The notes under the pieces were generated by a model. The model searched no databases and was not told the origin of the DNA. It was given only the letters and a program-made list of their open reading frames with translations. DNA of 64,000 nucleotides from an uncultured Bacteroidota bacterium (lineage in GTDB: Bacteria > Bacteroidota > Bacteroidia > NS11-12g > UBA9320), in the NCBI GenBank assembly GCA_937124965.1, contig CAKZLB010000039.1:1-64000 (forward strand), read 5' to 3'. Below, piece by piece: positions 9,661 to 17,675 of this stretch. How positions within the stretch are numbered: the first letter of the stretch is position 1; each line of letters starts with the position of its first letter. Position numbers and translations under genes: made by a program.

Positions 9661-10391
9661 CGGATTATCACATAGAACTGCTCGAGAAAAAATTTTTCAA
9701 AAAACTTTCTGAAAGCGAAACAGCAGAACTTATAACCTTAGAGCGAAATCCTGATTTTGTTGATGAGGCGGCTAAATACTTGGCTATTTTAGAAGGTATT
9801 AAACACGATTCAAAGGAAGAATTGAAGACTAAACTCACTGAGTGGGATTCTGACAAATCAAATGTTGTAAAACCTTCATTTAACTGGAATAGGGTTTTAA
9901 AATTTGCAGCTATTTTGGTCTTTTGTATAAGTGGATTGTTTTTCGTTTCGAAATTTCTTCAACCTTCTACAGATAGCTTGTCTGAGTTTTATGAGCCTTA
10001 CCCAAATCGAGTTACAACGAGAACGGGCACTGAGGACTCAGTTTTATCAGTGGCAATGTTGCACTATGAAGAAAAGAAGTATCAAGAGTGTAAAATCACG
10101 TTGATCAATAGAACTGACGTCATTGGAGTGCTATATCGCGGTCATTGTTCCTTTAATCTGGGAGAGTACCTAAATGCAAAGGAAGATTACAGACGTGTAC
10201 TAATCAATGAGCAATCAGTGGCAATTTGGAAGGAAACGGCAGAGTGGTACCACTTGTTAAGTATGTTGCAAATAGACCAATTCGATAAACAGTCAATGAG
10301 TTATAAAAAGCTACAAGAGTTGGCTTCTTCTAATCATTCATACCAAAATCAGGCAGATGACTTGCTTCTTCGTCTTGAAAAAATAAAGTAA
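9651..10391 (+). CDS. Single-pass membrane protein with TPR-like periplasmic part, probable anti-sigma factor
   Basis: A 246-residue protein with a cytoplasmic N-terminal helical part of about 80 residues, one transmembrane segment (about 82-103, LKFAAILVFCISGLFFVSKF) and a C-terminal TPR-like region (about 130-240, for example YRGHCSFNLGEYLNAKEDYRRV). The start overlaps the sigma gene by 10 bp, so translation is probably coupled. The topology fits an anti-sigma factor with its sigma-binding end inside the cell and a protein-interaction region outside. The anti-sigma role is inferred from position and topology; no zinc-finger (ZAS) motif is present. Its 3' end overlaps the convergent CHAT gene by 43 bp. 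Confidence 0.65.
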   Translation: MELTDYHIELLEKKFFKKLSESETAELITLERNPDFVDEAAKYLAILEGIKHDSKEELKTKLTEWDSDKSNVVKPSFNWNRVLKFAAILVFCISGLFFVSKFLQPSTDSLSEFYEPYPNRVTTRTGTEDSVLSVAMLHYEEKKYQECKITLINRTDVIGVLYRGHCSFNLGEYLNAKEDYRRVLINEQSVAIWKETAEWYHLLSMLQIDQFDKQSMSYKKLQELASSNHSYQNQADDLLLRLEKIK

Positions 10392-13174
10392 ACCAGAATC
10401 AACCCTAAAATTCCAATAATAATGCTCATCCAATTTGTGCCAGACGAAGGAATTGGATTGTTGTCTCCCTGGACGATGAATGAAGCCCAAAAGAATGGCT
10501 GAGCCGCAATGGGGTCTGCATTATCTAAATAGTTCAGTTTAGCCATTTGTAGTGCTTTACTTTTTGTCTGGCCGTCAGCTAAGTTGCTATAAAATTCAGA
10601 CATAATATCCGCAGTTGCATCATCTTGTGCAGGCCATAAACTCATGATCGTGCTTTTAACACCTGCAAATTCAAAAGCTTTGGCTAAGCTAATTACTCCA
10701 TCAAATGTCGAAAGTTTGCCGATTCCAGTATTACAAGCGCTAAGTACCGCCATATCAGCATTAAGGTTCATCTCGTAAAGCTCAAACGCATACAAGTAGT
10801 TTTCTTCTTTTTCATGAGAGTCGGATTCTTCAAAAACTACGTAACTGCGTAGAGGGTGCCGCTCGTTCACAACAGCATGAGAAGCAAGATGGATAATTTG
10901 TGAAGATTGACATTCACGGAGGAAGTTTTCTTTACTCGCCTCGTGATTGACATATTGTTCAAATGGATATGATTTAGATATATTTTCTATTTCCCTTTTT
11001 GCTCCAGCCAATGCATCAAAACCATCTCGCATTGCATAGCCCTGATTTTTAGCATTCCCAAAATCGGGTGCGAAAGCAATCTGTTTACCTTGGTTGGCAG
11101 TATTGGTTTTAGGCTGATTGGTTTTTACGGAGTAAACATATCGAATAGGATGGTGGCGTAGCAAGTAATCAGTTTTTTCTTTTGATGGATTCTTTATTAA
11201 TACTTCAAACGGGATATAATTGAAACTTCCTGTTGGCATTATCACCAAATCTTTTGTACCAATATACGATTCCAATGGTTTTATCAATCGGTTGTATAAC
11301 ATGTGACTGTACGCCTGAAAACTATCCTTGTCATAGTCTGAAATACTGCCTAGGTACGATCGAATTTTGATTAGCTCATCATTTAATGTGGGCTCTTCTG
11401 AAAAATAAATAAACTGGTCTTCGTTTGAATAAACAATTACATAAAGCTCCGATCGATCGTTGAGAAATTGCAATAAACATTCATTATCTGCAATTATTTG
11501 ATTCGGTTCGTTATCTGTAACTTTCGTTTCCAAAGGCTCCATTAATCGATACCCAGCATCTGCAATCTGTGTTTTTACGCGATTGTTTATGCCGTCCTTC
11601 ACCTGATTTAAACTATCTATTAAATTGGCAATAGATCTGTTTTGTTCTTCACTATTGGTGAGGGAATAGCCAGAACGTAATCGTTCTAACTCTACAGAAA
11701 GCTTATTTAAAGAATCGGTTGTTTTGGGGTTGATATTAGCCGCTTCAGCCAGTTTTATATCTTTTTGATTTTTGAGTAAAGGCAGACTTTGTTTTAACTC
11801 AAGCAACTCCATTGCATCGTATATTTTTAATGGGTCGTTTTTGTACTGATGGTATTTTACTTCCATTAATGCTGTTAAAACTGTATTAAAATCAAGGTAT
11901 GCCTCAAGTGATACCACTTTGTCTACCCTGTCTGCAAAAGCACGAAGTGTCGACAGGTATTCTGAGCCTTGTTTCTCAATTAGAGCAAGGCGTTCAGTCT
12001 TGTCCGATTGTTTGTCGAAAAAGCTCAAACATGCTTCAGTACCAATCGCAGATGCATACATTTGAAGCTCCTGATTATCCATATTCGACAAATTATTTCC
12101 TGCTTTGTGGGTCGAAAGCTCAAGAGCTTTGTTACTCCAAAAACGAGCTTTATCATATTGCTCAATAATGCCAAAAAATTCTGCTATATTGATATAATAC
12201 TCCGCCAAACGTGGATTTTGCGAGCCCAATACGTTTTCAATCTTTTCAGTTGCTTCGACCCATATCTCTTCTGCCTTTGCAGTATCTTTCGTCAATAAAT
12301 AGTATTCAGCCAGTAAATGTTGCGTACCTGCGATATCATAAATTTCCACGTCGAAAGATTCGGAAAGGTTTTGTAAACGATTTAAATACTCTTTAGCAGC
12401 TGAGTAGTTTTTATCGTTCCGTAAGTAATACCGCACGAGTTTTTGATTTACACGATAGATAATATTTGGAGGTGTATTGGGAATTGCAGCGATTTCTTTT
12501 TCCAGCAAATCCATATACGATTTGAATTCGTCAAACCTTTTTTCGGAATAATAAATCCCAGCTAAATTGAGATAGTTTGATAAGTGTGAGACTTCGTCGA
12601 ATGGTTTTCCGGTTTTTTCAAAATCCTGCTTTAAGGCAAGTGCTTTTTTAATATAATCTTCAGCTTTTGTAACATTCCCCTCCGCAGAGTATAAAACTCC
12701 AAGGTTATTGTAAATTGAGCTGATTTCATTTATGTATTTCAATCGGTCTTTTTCAAAATATGAAAGTGCAATTTCATTTTCTTGCATTGACTTTCTGTCT
12801 TGTCCAGAATAGTAAAGAAACATGCTCTTGTACATATGTATATTACCAAGAACGCCCAATGAGTCTGGTAAATGCTGCATTGCGATAGAATCAATTTTTT
12901 CAAGTTCATAAACTACCGTATCTGCATTTCCTGTAAGTTGGTAGAATGCGTACCAATGATAAATGGCAACCTCAGGGTAAAGCGACCATGCGTTTTGAGA
13001 TTTGGCTTTTTTCATGGCAGAATCCAAAAGAATAATACCTTCTTGAATGTTACCTTGAGCACACAAATTCGCTCCCTGTTCTTGAAGAGACGTTATTTCG
13101 GATTGCGAAAAACCTGTGCTGTAGGAGAATAGAATAAAAAGAAGTGAAAAGAATGTGGTGAATATTTTCATCAA
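10349..13174 (-). CDS. Periplasmic TPR-CHAT protein (caspase-like protease fold)
   Basis: A 941-residue protein with a signal peptide (about 1-24), then TPR repeats to about residue 480 (for example YNNLGVLYSAEGNVTKAEDY), a helical linker and a C-terminal CHAT domain (about 590-905). The catalytic pair of the CHAT/caspase clan is present: His766 in IHLASHA and Cys814 in LSACNTG. A final transmembrane helix (about 915-933) is followed by a basic tail RRRSK. The protein should therefore be anchored in the inner membrane with the TPR-CHAT part in the periplasm. CHAT proteins are cysteine peptidases or relatives of them; the substrate here is unknown. The gene faces a sigma/anti-sigma pair and overlaps it at the 3' ends, which suggests a functional link. 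Confidence 0.85.
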   Translation of the reverse strand: MMKIFTTFFSLLFILFSYSTGFSQSEITSLQEQGANLCAQGNIQEGIILLDSAMKKAKSQNAWSLYPEVAIYHWYAFYQLTGNADTVVYELEKIDSIAMQHLPDSLGVLGNIHMYKSMFLYYSGQDRKSMQENEIALSYFEKDRLKYINEISSIYNNLGVLYSAEGNVTKAEDYIKKALALKQDFEKTGKPFDEVSHLSNYLNLAGIYYSEKRFDEFKSYMDLLEKEIAAIPNTPPNIIYRVNQKLVRYYLRNDKNYSAAKEYLNRLQNLSESFDVEIYDIAGTQHLLAEYYLLTKDTAKAEEIWVEATEKIENVLGSQNPRLAEYYINIAEFFGIIEQYDKARFWSNKALELSTHKAGNNLSNMDNQELQMYASAIGTEACLSFFDKQSDKTERLALIEKQGSEYLSTLRAFADRVDKVVSLEAYLDFNTVLTALMEVKYHQYKNDPLKIYDAMELLELKQSLPLLKNQKDIKLAEAANINPKTTDSLNKLSVELERLRSGYSLTNSEEQNRSIANLIDSLNQVKDGINNRVKTQIADAGYRLMEPLETKVTDNEPNQIIADNECLLQFLNDRSELYVIVYSNEDQFIYFSEEPTLNDELIKIRSYLGSISDYDKDSFQAYSHMLYNRLIKPLESYIGTKDLVIMPTGSFNYIPFEVLIKNPSKEKTDYLLRHHPIRYVYSVKTNQPKTNTANQGKQIAFAPDFGNAKNQGYAMRDGFDALAGAKREIENISKSYPFEQYVNHEASKENFLRECQSSQIIHLASHAVVNERHPLRSYVVFEESDSHEKEENYLYAFELYEMNLNADMAVLSACNTGIGKLSTFDGVISLAKAFEFAGVKSTIMSLWPAQDDATADIMSEFYSNLADGQTKSKALQMAKLNYLDNADPIAAQPFFWASFIVQGDNNPIPSSGTNWMSIIIGILGLILVYFIFSRRRSKSSA

Positions 13175-13494
13175 AAACGGCTCAAATTGTGACTAAACAA
13201 TAATAGAAAAATAGTCATGAACTTGAAACATAATCACTGAAACTTGGTTAAAGAAAAAATTATTGCAAAAAAAAACCGTACACAAGGTGAACGGTTTGAG
13301 TAAGGTTTACTTGCCTTGAGATAAGTTAGTAGTCAAAAATATAAAACCATTCAATTAGAGTCATACGTGTTGCATAATCAAACTGTCATTTCGGGATAAT
13401 CGCAATAAATGAATCTCCCAACGTCGTGTTTTTTTTGAAAGAAAATGCGAAAGGATAAAAAAAATGTATTTTTACTTAACCAATTTATCGCACT
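13175..13494. other. Intergenic region with an orphan hairpin
   Basis: This divergent promoter region lies between the CHAT gene and the first lipoprotein gene. It contains one hairpin with a T-tract on the minus strand (see 13268-13297) and a TATTTTTA element at 13467-13474, about 20 bp before the ATG at 13495, which may be the promoter of the lipoprotein cluster. No gene is visible. Confidence 0.5.
13268..13297 (-). terminator. Terminator-like hairpin with no gene reading into it
   Basis: AAACCGT at 13273-13279 pairs with ACGGTTT at 13291-13297. On the minus strand the stem is followed by about nine T. No gene on the minus strand between 13297 and 13494 reads towards it. It may end a short minus-strand RNA or simply be a relic. 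Confidence 0.4.
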
Positions 13495-14268
13495 ATGTCT
13501 AAAAAACTACTTGGCTTTTTCATCGTTTCCCTTTTGTTTTCATGCAACACGTATAAACAAACAAGCGTTTCGAGCGATGTGTTTTTAAGTCATAAAATCT
13601 GGAAAGAAAACTACCAGGAGTATGTATACCTTGTTCATGACGATTCAAGCGTGATGCAACTGAAAGATGTAAAGCTGCAACTAGATTCTAATGGTAATGA
13701 GGTAGATAAAATTTCGGGAGATTTGGTTCCCTATGTAGAAGACAGCTTAGAAGAACGTAATTCAACTAAATCGAAGACAAAAAAACGAGAAACCATCGAC
13801 ATTTATGTTGTTGCTAATAACGATTTAAATATTGAAGAAGGAGGCATCGTTGCGCTTGAAGAACGGGACATTCAGAAAGTTCGGCTTCAAACAAAAAAGA
13901 ACGTAGGTGTTTTAGGAGTTATTGGAATAGGCCTTGGAATTATTGTTGGTATTATCCTGCTCCTGTTTCTCATTTTGCTGCTCATTATACTTGGTAGCTC
14001 TGGAGGAGGGGGAAGTAGTTCAAACTCAGATCCTCAATGTTATATCGCTACAATGGTGTATGGATCATCGGACACAGAACAGGTGTTGTTGTTACGAGGC
14101 TTCAGAGATAGTGTTTTGCTAAAGACAACAATAGGTCGAACTTTCGTGCGATGGTACTACGCTAATTCGCCAGGTTTCGTAAAAAAACATAAGGGTAACG
14201 TATGGCTACATAAGTCTATAAAAACAATACTAGATGTATTTGTTGGTGCACTTAAACTTAAGAAGTGA
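13495..14268 (+). CDS. Lipoprotein of the NDVFLSH paralogue family with CFI-box C-terminal domain
   Basis: A 257-residue protein with a lipoprotein signal (LLFSCNTYKQ, Cys17). Its N-terminal domain shares SDVFLSHKIWKENYQEYVYL and ERDIQKV with the three genes downstream. A strong transmembrane segment (about 141-170) is followed by a Gly/Ser linker. The C-terminal CFI-box-type domain (about 180-240: CYIATMVYGS, LLRGFRDSVLL, FVRWYYANSP) is known from other bacterial proteins as a C-terminal module of unknown role. Lipid anchor plus internal helix suggests inner-membrane location. It is the only one of the four paralogues with this extra domain. The stop overlaps the GTG start of the next gene. 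Confidence 0.75.
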   Translation: MSKKLLGFFIVSLLFSCNTYKQTSVSSDVFLSHKIWKENYQEYVYLVHDDSSVMQLKDVKLQLDSNGNEVDKISGDLVPYVEDSLEERNSTKSKTKKRETIDIYVVANNDLNIEEGGIVALEERDIQKVRLQTKKNVGVLGVIGIGLGIIVGIILLLFLILLLIILGSSGGGGSSSNSDPQCYIATMVYGSSDTEQVLLLRGFRDSVLLKTTIGRTFVRWYYANSPGFVKKHKGNVWLHKSIKTILDVFVGALKLKK

Positions 14269-14870
14269 AACAGTTTTTAACCGTTACTTTTTTTGTATGT
14301 GTGATTGAACTTTGCAACGCTCAATCGAGTTTTACAGCGAAATATTATGGGTTAACAATTCATCCATTTGGAGATAATACGGCTCACTTACAACCTCGAA
14401 AACTTGACAAAAATGCAATGTTTGTGCTGAACAATGGACTGTTTTTAGGGTATGAGAGGTTTGTGTTTAAAGAACTTGTTTCTGTAAAATATATTCAAGG
14501 CATGCTTCAAGATTGTTCGAATGGTTTTGCGAGTGTTTCTCATCTGGGCGTACGAGCGAGTTTGTATCAAACCGACAAACATCGATTTGTGTTTGGAATC
14601 GGGCCAACATTTATTGTTCGTGAATCATGGTCTAGGTTTGGCTCTCAATATATTTCTTCCGGTTTTTTTAACGAGCACAACCACCCTCAATTTGGTGCTA
14701 TTCAATGGCGAATGATCCTTTATGGAATTGACTTAGAATATGATTATTGCATCTCTGAAAAGAATAATATTTCCATTAGTTTAACACCTGGCTTCCCCCT
14801 GGCCAACATTGTTTCTGTCGGATGGAAACATTGGATAAAACCGCTATCAAAACAACGTATTTTACTATAG
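14265..14870 (+). CDS. Exported outer-membrane-like protein
   Basis: A 201-residue protein starting at GTG that overlaps the upstream stop codon (GTGA), so translation is probably coupled. It has a signal peptide (about 1-20, ending CNAQ) and alternating beta-strand-like segments suggestive of a small outer-membrane barrel (for example VSHLGVRASLYQTDKHRFVFGIGP). No family was recognised. The last residues (KPLSKQRILL) do not end in the aromatic residue usual for barrels, and the stop codon abuts a fragment of a dispersed repeat at 14871, so the 3' end may have been changed by an insertion. Confidence 0.55.
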   Translation: MKQFLTVTFFVCVIELCNAQSSFTAKYYGLTIHPFGDNTAHLQPRKLDKNAMFVLNNGLFLGYERFVFKELVSVKYIQGMLQDCSNGFASVSHLGVRASLYQTDKHRFVFGIGPTFIVRESWSRFGSQYISSGFFNEHNHPQFGAIQWRMILYGIDLEYDYCISEKNNISISLTPGFPLANIVSVGWKHWIKPLSKQRILL

Positions 14871-14901
14871 ACCTGAGTTCGATTCTTCTTTATAGGTTTA
14901 G
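14871..14901 (+). repeat. Fragment (31 bp) of the MITE-like element
   Basis: The sequence starting ACCTGAGTTCGATTCTTC matches the left end of the element at 18411-18678 over 31 bases with one or two differences. Only the terminal inverted repeat part is present. It directly follows the stop codon of the barrel-like gene. Confidence 0.7.
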
Positions 14902-14978
14902 TTGATTCGTTTTTATTGAAATGAGCTCATCATGGATATCCAACTATTTTACAATATCTTTCGATTCTTTATTAAACC

Positions 14979-15497
14979 ATGAGATGTTTGCCATTTTTCA
15001 TTTTGATTACACTATCCATTGTTTCTTGTAATTCCTATCAGAAAGCAAGTTTTGCTAATGATGCGTTTATGAGTCATAAGATTTTTAAGAAGAATTATTC
15101 AAAGTATGTCTACCTAGTTCACGATGACAAGAAGGAATACTTATTACATGACATTGATGTTCAGTTAAATGCAACCATGGATTCGGTGTCAACAATAACC
15201 GGAGTTTTAAAACCTATACCGACTCAATTAGATACATCCAACTATATAGAAAGCTACACGTACCTTTTTGACAAGCGACATACGGTCGACATTTTTTTAA
15301 CAGAAAATGAATCACGAGAGACTACGTTAAATCAATCAATTTCGATAAAAGAGAAGGACGTGCAAAAGGTTCATATGAACAAAGCAACCAGTTATTCTGA
15401 CCTCAAAGTGGTAACTAAATTTCTGGCATTTTTGGTTTTAGGGTTTATCGCAATTGTAGGGTTTATTGGGTTGTTGATTTTTATTTACGATTACTAA
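14979..15497 (+). CDS. Small lipoprotein, NDVFLSH paralogue 2
   Basis: A 172-residue protein with a lipobox (IVSCNSYQKA, Cys17), a conserved domain with NDAFMSHKIFKKNYSKYVYL, a Tyr-rich ESYTYL segment and a final KDVQKVH motif. A C-terminal transmembrane helix (about 143-170) follows. It is clearly homologous to the genes at 13495, 15541 and 16096. The mixed signals (lipid anchor and C-terminal helix) suggest an inner-membrane protein with a small periplasmic beta domain. Function unknown. Confidence 0.7.
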   Translation: MRCLPFFILITLSIVSCNSYQKASFANDAFMSHKIFKKNYSKYVYLVHDDKKEYLLHDIDVQLNATMDSVSTITGVLKPIPTQLDTSNYIESYTYLFDKRHTVDIFLTENESRETTLNQSISIKEKDVQKVHMNKATSYSDLKVVTKFLAFLVLGFIAIVGFIGLLIFIYDY

Positions 15498-15540
15498 ATT
15501 GAATACCTAATGAGAAATAGTCTTGAAGTAACGTTGAGTA

Positions 15541-16080
15541 ATGATTGATGTAAGAAACATATCGAAGTACATAAGTTTGCTTGTTTTAGTGAGCATGAGC
15601 GCTTGCGAACTCAACAAACAGACAAGTCTCTCAAATGACGTATTTCTAAGCCACCGACTTTTCAAGAAAAATTATAAGAAATATGTTTATCTGGTAAGCG
15701 ATAATGACAGCCTATATCTGTTGCATAACCCAGAGTTAGAGCGTCAAGCTTCTTGGGACACATTGACTAAAATTAAGGGTACGTTATTACCAGTCCCAAC
15801 AAACGTTGATCCCAGTAATTATAAGGAATCGTATCGCTATCTGACGGTTCCAGATGCAAGGGTTACAATATTTCTAACTCAAGACTCATCAAGACACGTA
15901 GAACGAAACTCAACACTCGAAATAGTTGAATCAGATATCCAAAAAGTGCACATGAATAGATATCGAAACGAAAAGTTTGGAGGGAAATTCGCCACCTTTT
16001 TACGAAACTTTTTTTACCTAATTATTTTTATCGCAAGCTTAGTTGCCTTAGGTGTCATTGTTTCCTACCTGCGTTATTAA
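15541..16080 (+). CDS. Small lipoprotein, NDVFLSH paralogue 3
   Basis: A 179-residue protein with a Cys in a lipobox-like context (SMSACELNKQ, Cys22), then NDVFLSHRLFKKNYKKYVYL, a PVPT-ESYRYL segment, ESDIQKVHMN and a C-terminal transmembrane helix (about 153-176). It has the same domain plan as paralogues 2 and 4. It starts 43 bp after paralogue 2 and ends 15 bp before paralogue 4, so the three are probably one transcription unit. Confidence 0.7.
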   Translation: MIDVRNISKYISLLVLVSMSACELNKQTSLSNDVFLSHRLFKKNYKKYVYLVSDNDSLYLLHNPELERQASWDTLTKIKGTLLPVPTNVDPSNYKESYRYLTVPDARVTIFLTQDSSRHVERNSTLEIVESDIQKVHMNRYRNEKFGGKFATFLRNFFYLIIFIASLVALGVIVSYLRY

Positions 16081-16095
16081 CTCACTCATTGGTAA

Positions 16096-16620
16096 ATGAA
16101 TATGAACAAAATAATATTTGTATTGAGCATTTTCTTGTTCACGTCGTGCTTTTCATATAAGTACCAAAACACTGTGCCAAATGACGTGTTTTTAAGTCAT
16201 CGAATCTTTAAGGAAAACTATCGACAATATGTTTATCTAGTCCATGATCAAGACAGTACGTATTTACTGCACAATACAAAAGTAGATTACCAACCATTTA
16301 GCGATACGGTGAGTCACATCTCAGGAGTGTTAAAACCGGTTCCAACTGCTGTAGACTCTACATATTTTTATGAATCGTATGTTTATCTAAATTCTGTGTT
16401 TAACCGTGTAGATATTTATCTAACCAAAAATGCGCACCGTAAAACCGAACTGAATGATACGATTAAAATAGTTGATAGCGATATTCAAAAAGCGCATTTA
16501 GACGAATTAGTTAATTATCCCATAAAAAACAGATTTAGAGATGTATTCAAATTTGTGTTACTTATGTTTTTGTCTTTACTAAGTCTCGGATTCATAATCA
16601 TTGTAGCGACTTGGAATTAA
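16096..16620 (+). CDS. Small lipoprotein, NDVFLSH paralogue 4
   Basis: A 174-residue protein with a lipobox (LFTSCFSYKY, Cys18), NDVFLSHRIFKENYRQYVYL, a KPVPT-ESYVYL segment, a DIQKAH motif and a C-terminal transmembrane helix (about 148-171). It is most similar in layout to paralogue 3, 15 bp upstream. ATG at 16096 is followed by a second in-frame Met (MNMNKI); either start keeps the signal sequence. Confidence 0.7.
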   Translation: MNMNKIIFVLSIFLFTSCFSYKYQNTVPNDVFLSHRIFKENYRQYVYLVHDQDSTYLLHNTKVDYQPFSDTVSHISGVLKPVPTAVDSTYFYESYVYLNSVFNRVDIYLTKNAHRKTELNDTIKIVDSDIQKAHLDELVNYPIKNRFRDVFKFVLLMFLSLLSLGFIIIVATWN

Positions 16621-16699
16621 TCGGATATTTATGCTCATGAATACTCGATGCATGTTGGAATCATTCAAACAGTAATTTTTTATTCATAAACTTGCAATC

Positions 16700-17458
16700 A
16701 TGAATCGAGCTATCATCCTACTTGCCTGTATCTTATTGTTCACAACAGCAAATGCTCAAGATCTTTTAGTTGAAACTTTTTATCTCAAAAACGGATCGGT
16801 TATCACAGGAACTGTGGTTGAGTATGTCCCAAATAGAACGTACACAATAGTAACAAGCACCGGAGATAAATTTGTTTTTGACATCGAAGACATTGAGAAG
16901 GTTACGAGAGGAACTGAATCAAAATCTCAACAAAAACTTGCCAAGTCGGTTAATTCGCTAGATTTATTCAAAAAAGGGAACCACAGCCTTATTGAAGCAG
17001 GTGCAGGTTTTGGAAATAGGAAATATGGTATAAATATTTTTAAGGCTGATTTTGTTAATGGTCATCGTTTTAATGAAAAACTTTTTGTTGGTTTAGGTGT
17101 AGGCGTTCGCTTAACATTTGATGAAGACTTTCCTGCTATTGTTCCTTTATTTATTAACGGTCGATATAATTTTAAGGTAAATAAACCAATTTCACCAATG
17201 GCTAGTCTGTCTGCCGGAACAGTATTCAACACATTAGATGGATTTAACAACGGAGGGTTGATGATCAACCCGAGTTTTGGGTTTCTTTTCAATCAAGACG
17301 GAAATTATTTGTTTCATCTGTCATTGGGGTATGATGTTATGCATGTGACTTTTGTTAAAGAGCTTTATAAAAGTCCATATACATACTCGATTCCAACAAT
17401 TGTACGAAACGTTCGGTTAAGTGAAGCTTTTGTCTTCAATCTCGGAGTTAGTTTTTGA
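16700..17458 (+). CDS. Outer-membrane barrel protein with N-terminal LSm-like segment
   Basis: A 252-residue protein with a signal peptide (about 1-19, ATANAQ region). Residues about 25-70 form a small beta module (LKNGSVITGTVVEYVPN, then DIEDIEKV). A C-terminal barrel follows with Gly-rich amphipathic strands and a terminal Phe (LGVSF), as in outer-membrane proteins. The DIEKV end of the first module resembles the DIQKV motif of the lipoprotein paralogues just upstream, which hints at a shared small beta-barrel fold. That link is an inference. Confidence 0.6.
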   Translation: MNRAIILLACILLFTTANAQDLLVETFYLKNGSVITGTVVEYVPNRTYTIVTSTGDKFVFDIEDIEKVTRGTESKSQQKLAKSVNSLDLFKKGNHSLIEAGAGFGNRKYGINIFKADFVNGHRFNEKLFVGLGVGVRLTFDEDFPAIVPLFINGRYNFKVNKPISPMASLSAGTVFNTLDGFNNGGLMINPSFGFLFNQDGNYLFHLSLGYDVMHVTFVKELYKSPYTYSIPTIVRNVRLSEAFVFNLGVSF

Positions 17459-17514
17459 TGATGAAACCCAACAGTCAGGTACAAACGAATTGAGACCTTA
17501 ATAAACCCAAACGA

Positions 17515-17583
17515 TTACCTAGGAGTTACCGCACAGCTTCCTCTTGCAATTACCACATTCTTGTCGTTATTGTCTGATATCAC
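17515..17583 (-). pseudogene. Relic of the 3' end of a paralogue of the 18679 lipoprotein
   Basis: On the minus strand the sequence translates to VISDNNDKNVVIARGSCAVTPR followed by TAA. This matches the C-terminus of the protein at 18679-19218 (SDNNDNNTVITRGSCTVTP), with 15 of 19 residues identical, and the DNA is equally similar. Upstream the frame is closed by a stop, so only the last 20 or so codons remain. It lies about 1.1 kb from the intact gene and suggests a former tandem copy. Confidence 0.75.
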
Positions 17584-17636
17584 GAAATAAGATACTTACA
17601 GAACATTTTGAAATAGACTTAAATGGATAAGTAATA

Positions 17637-17670
17637 TTTGAGTTTTCTTAATACCATTTTCGTACTTTTG
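17637..17670 (+). promoter_or_regulatory. Promoter with -33 TTTG and -7 TACTTTTG, possibly leaderless
   Basis: TTTG at 17637-17640 and TACTTTTG at 17663-17670 are separated by 22 bp, close to the Bacteroidota consensus. The ATG of the following gene is at 17676, only five bases after the -7 element, so transcription would begin at or next to the start codon. Confidence 0.5.
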
Positions 17671-17675
17671 ATTTC

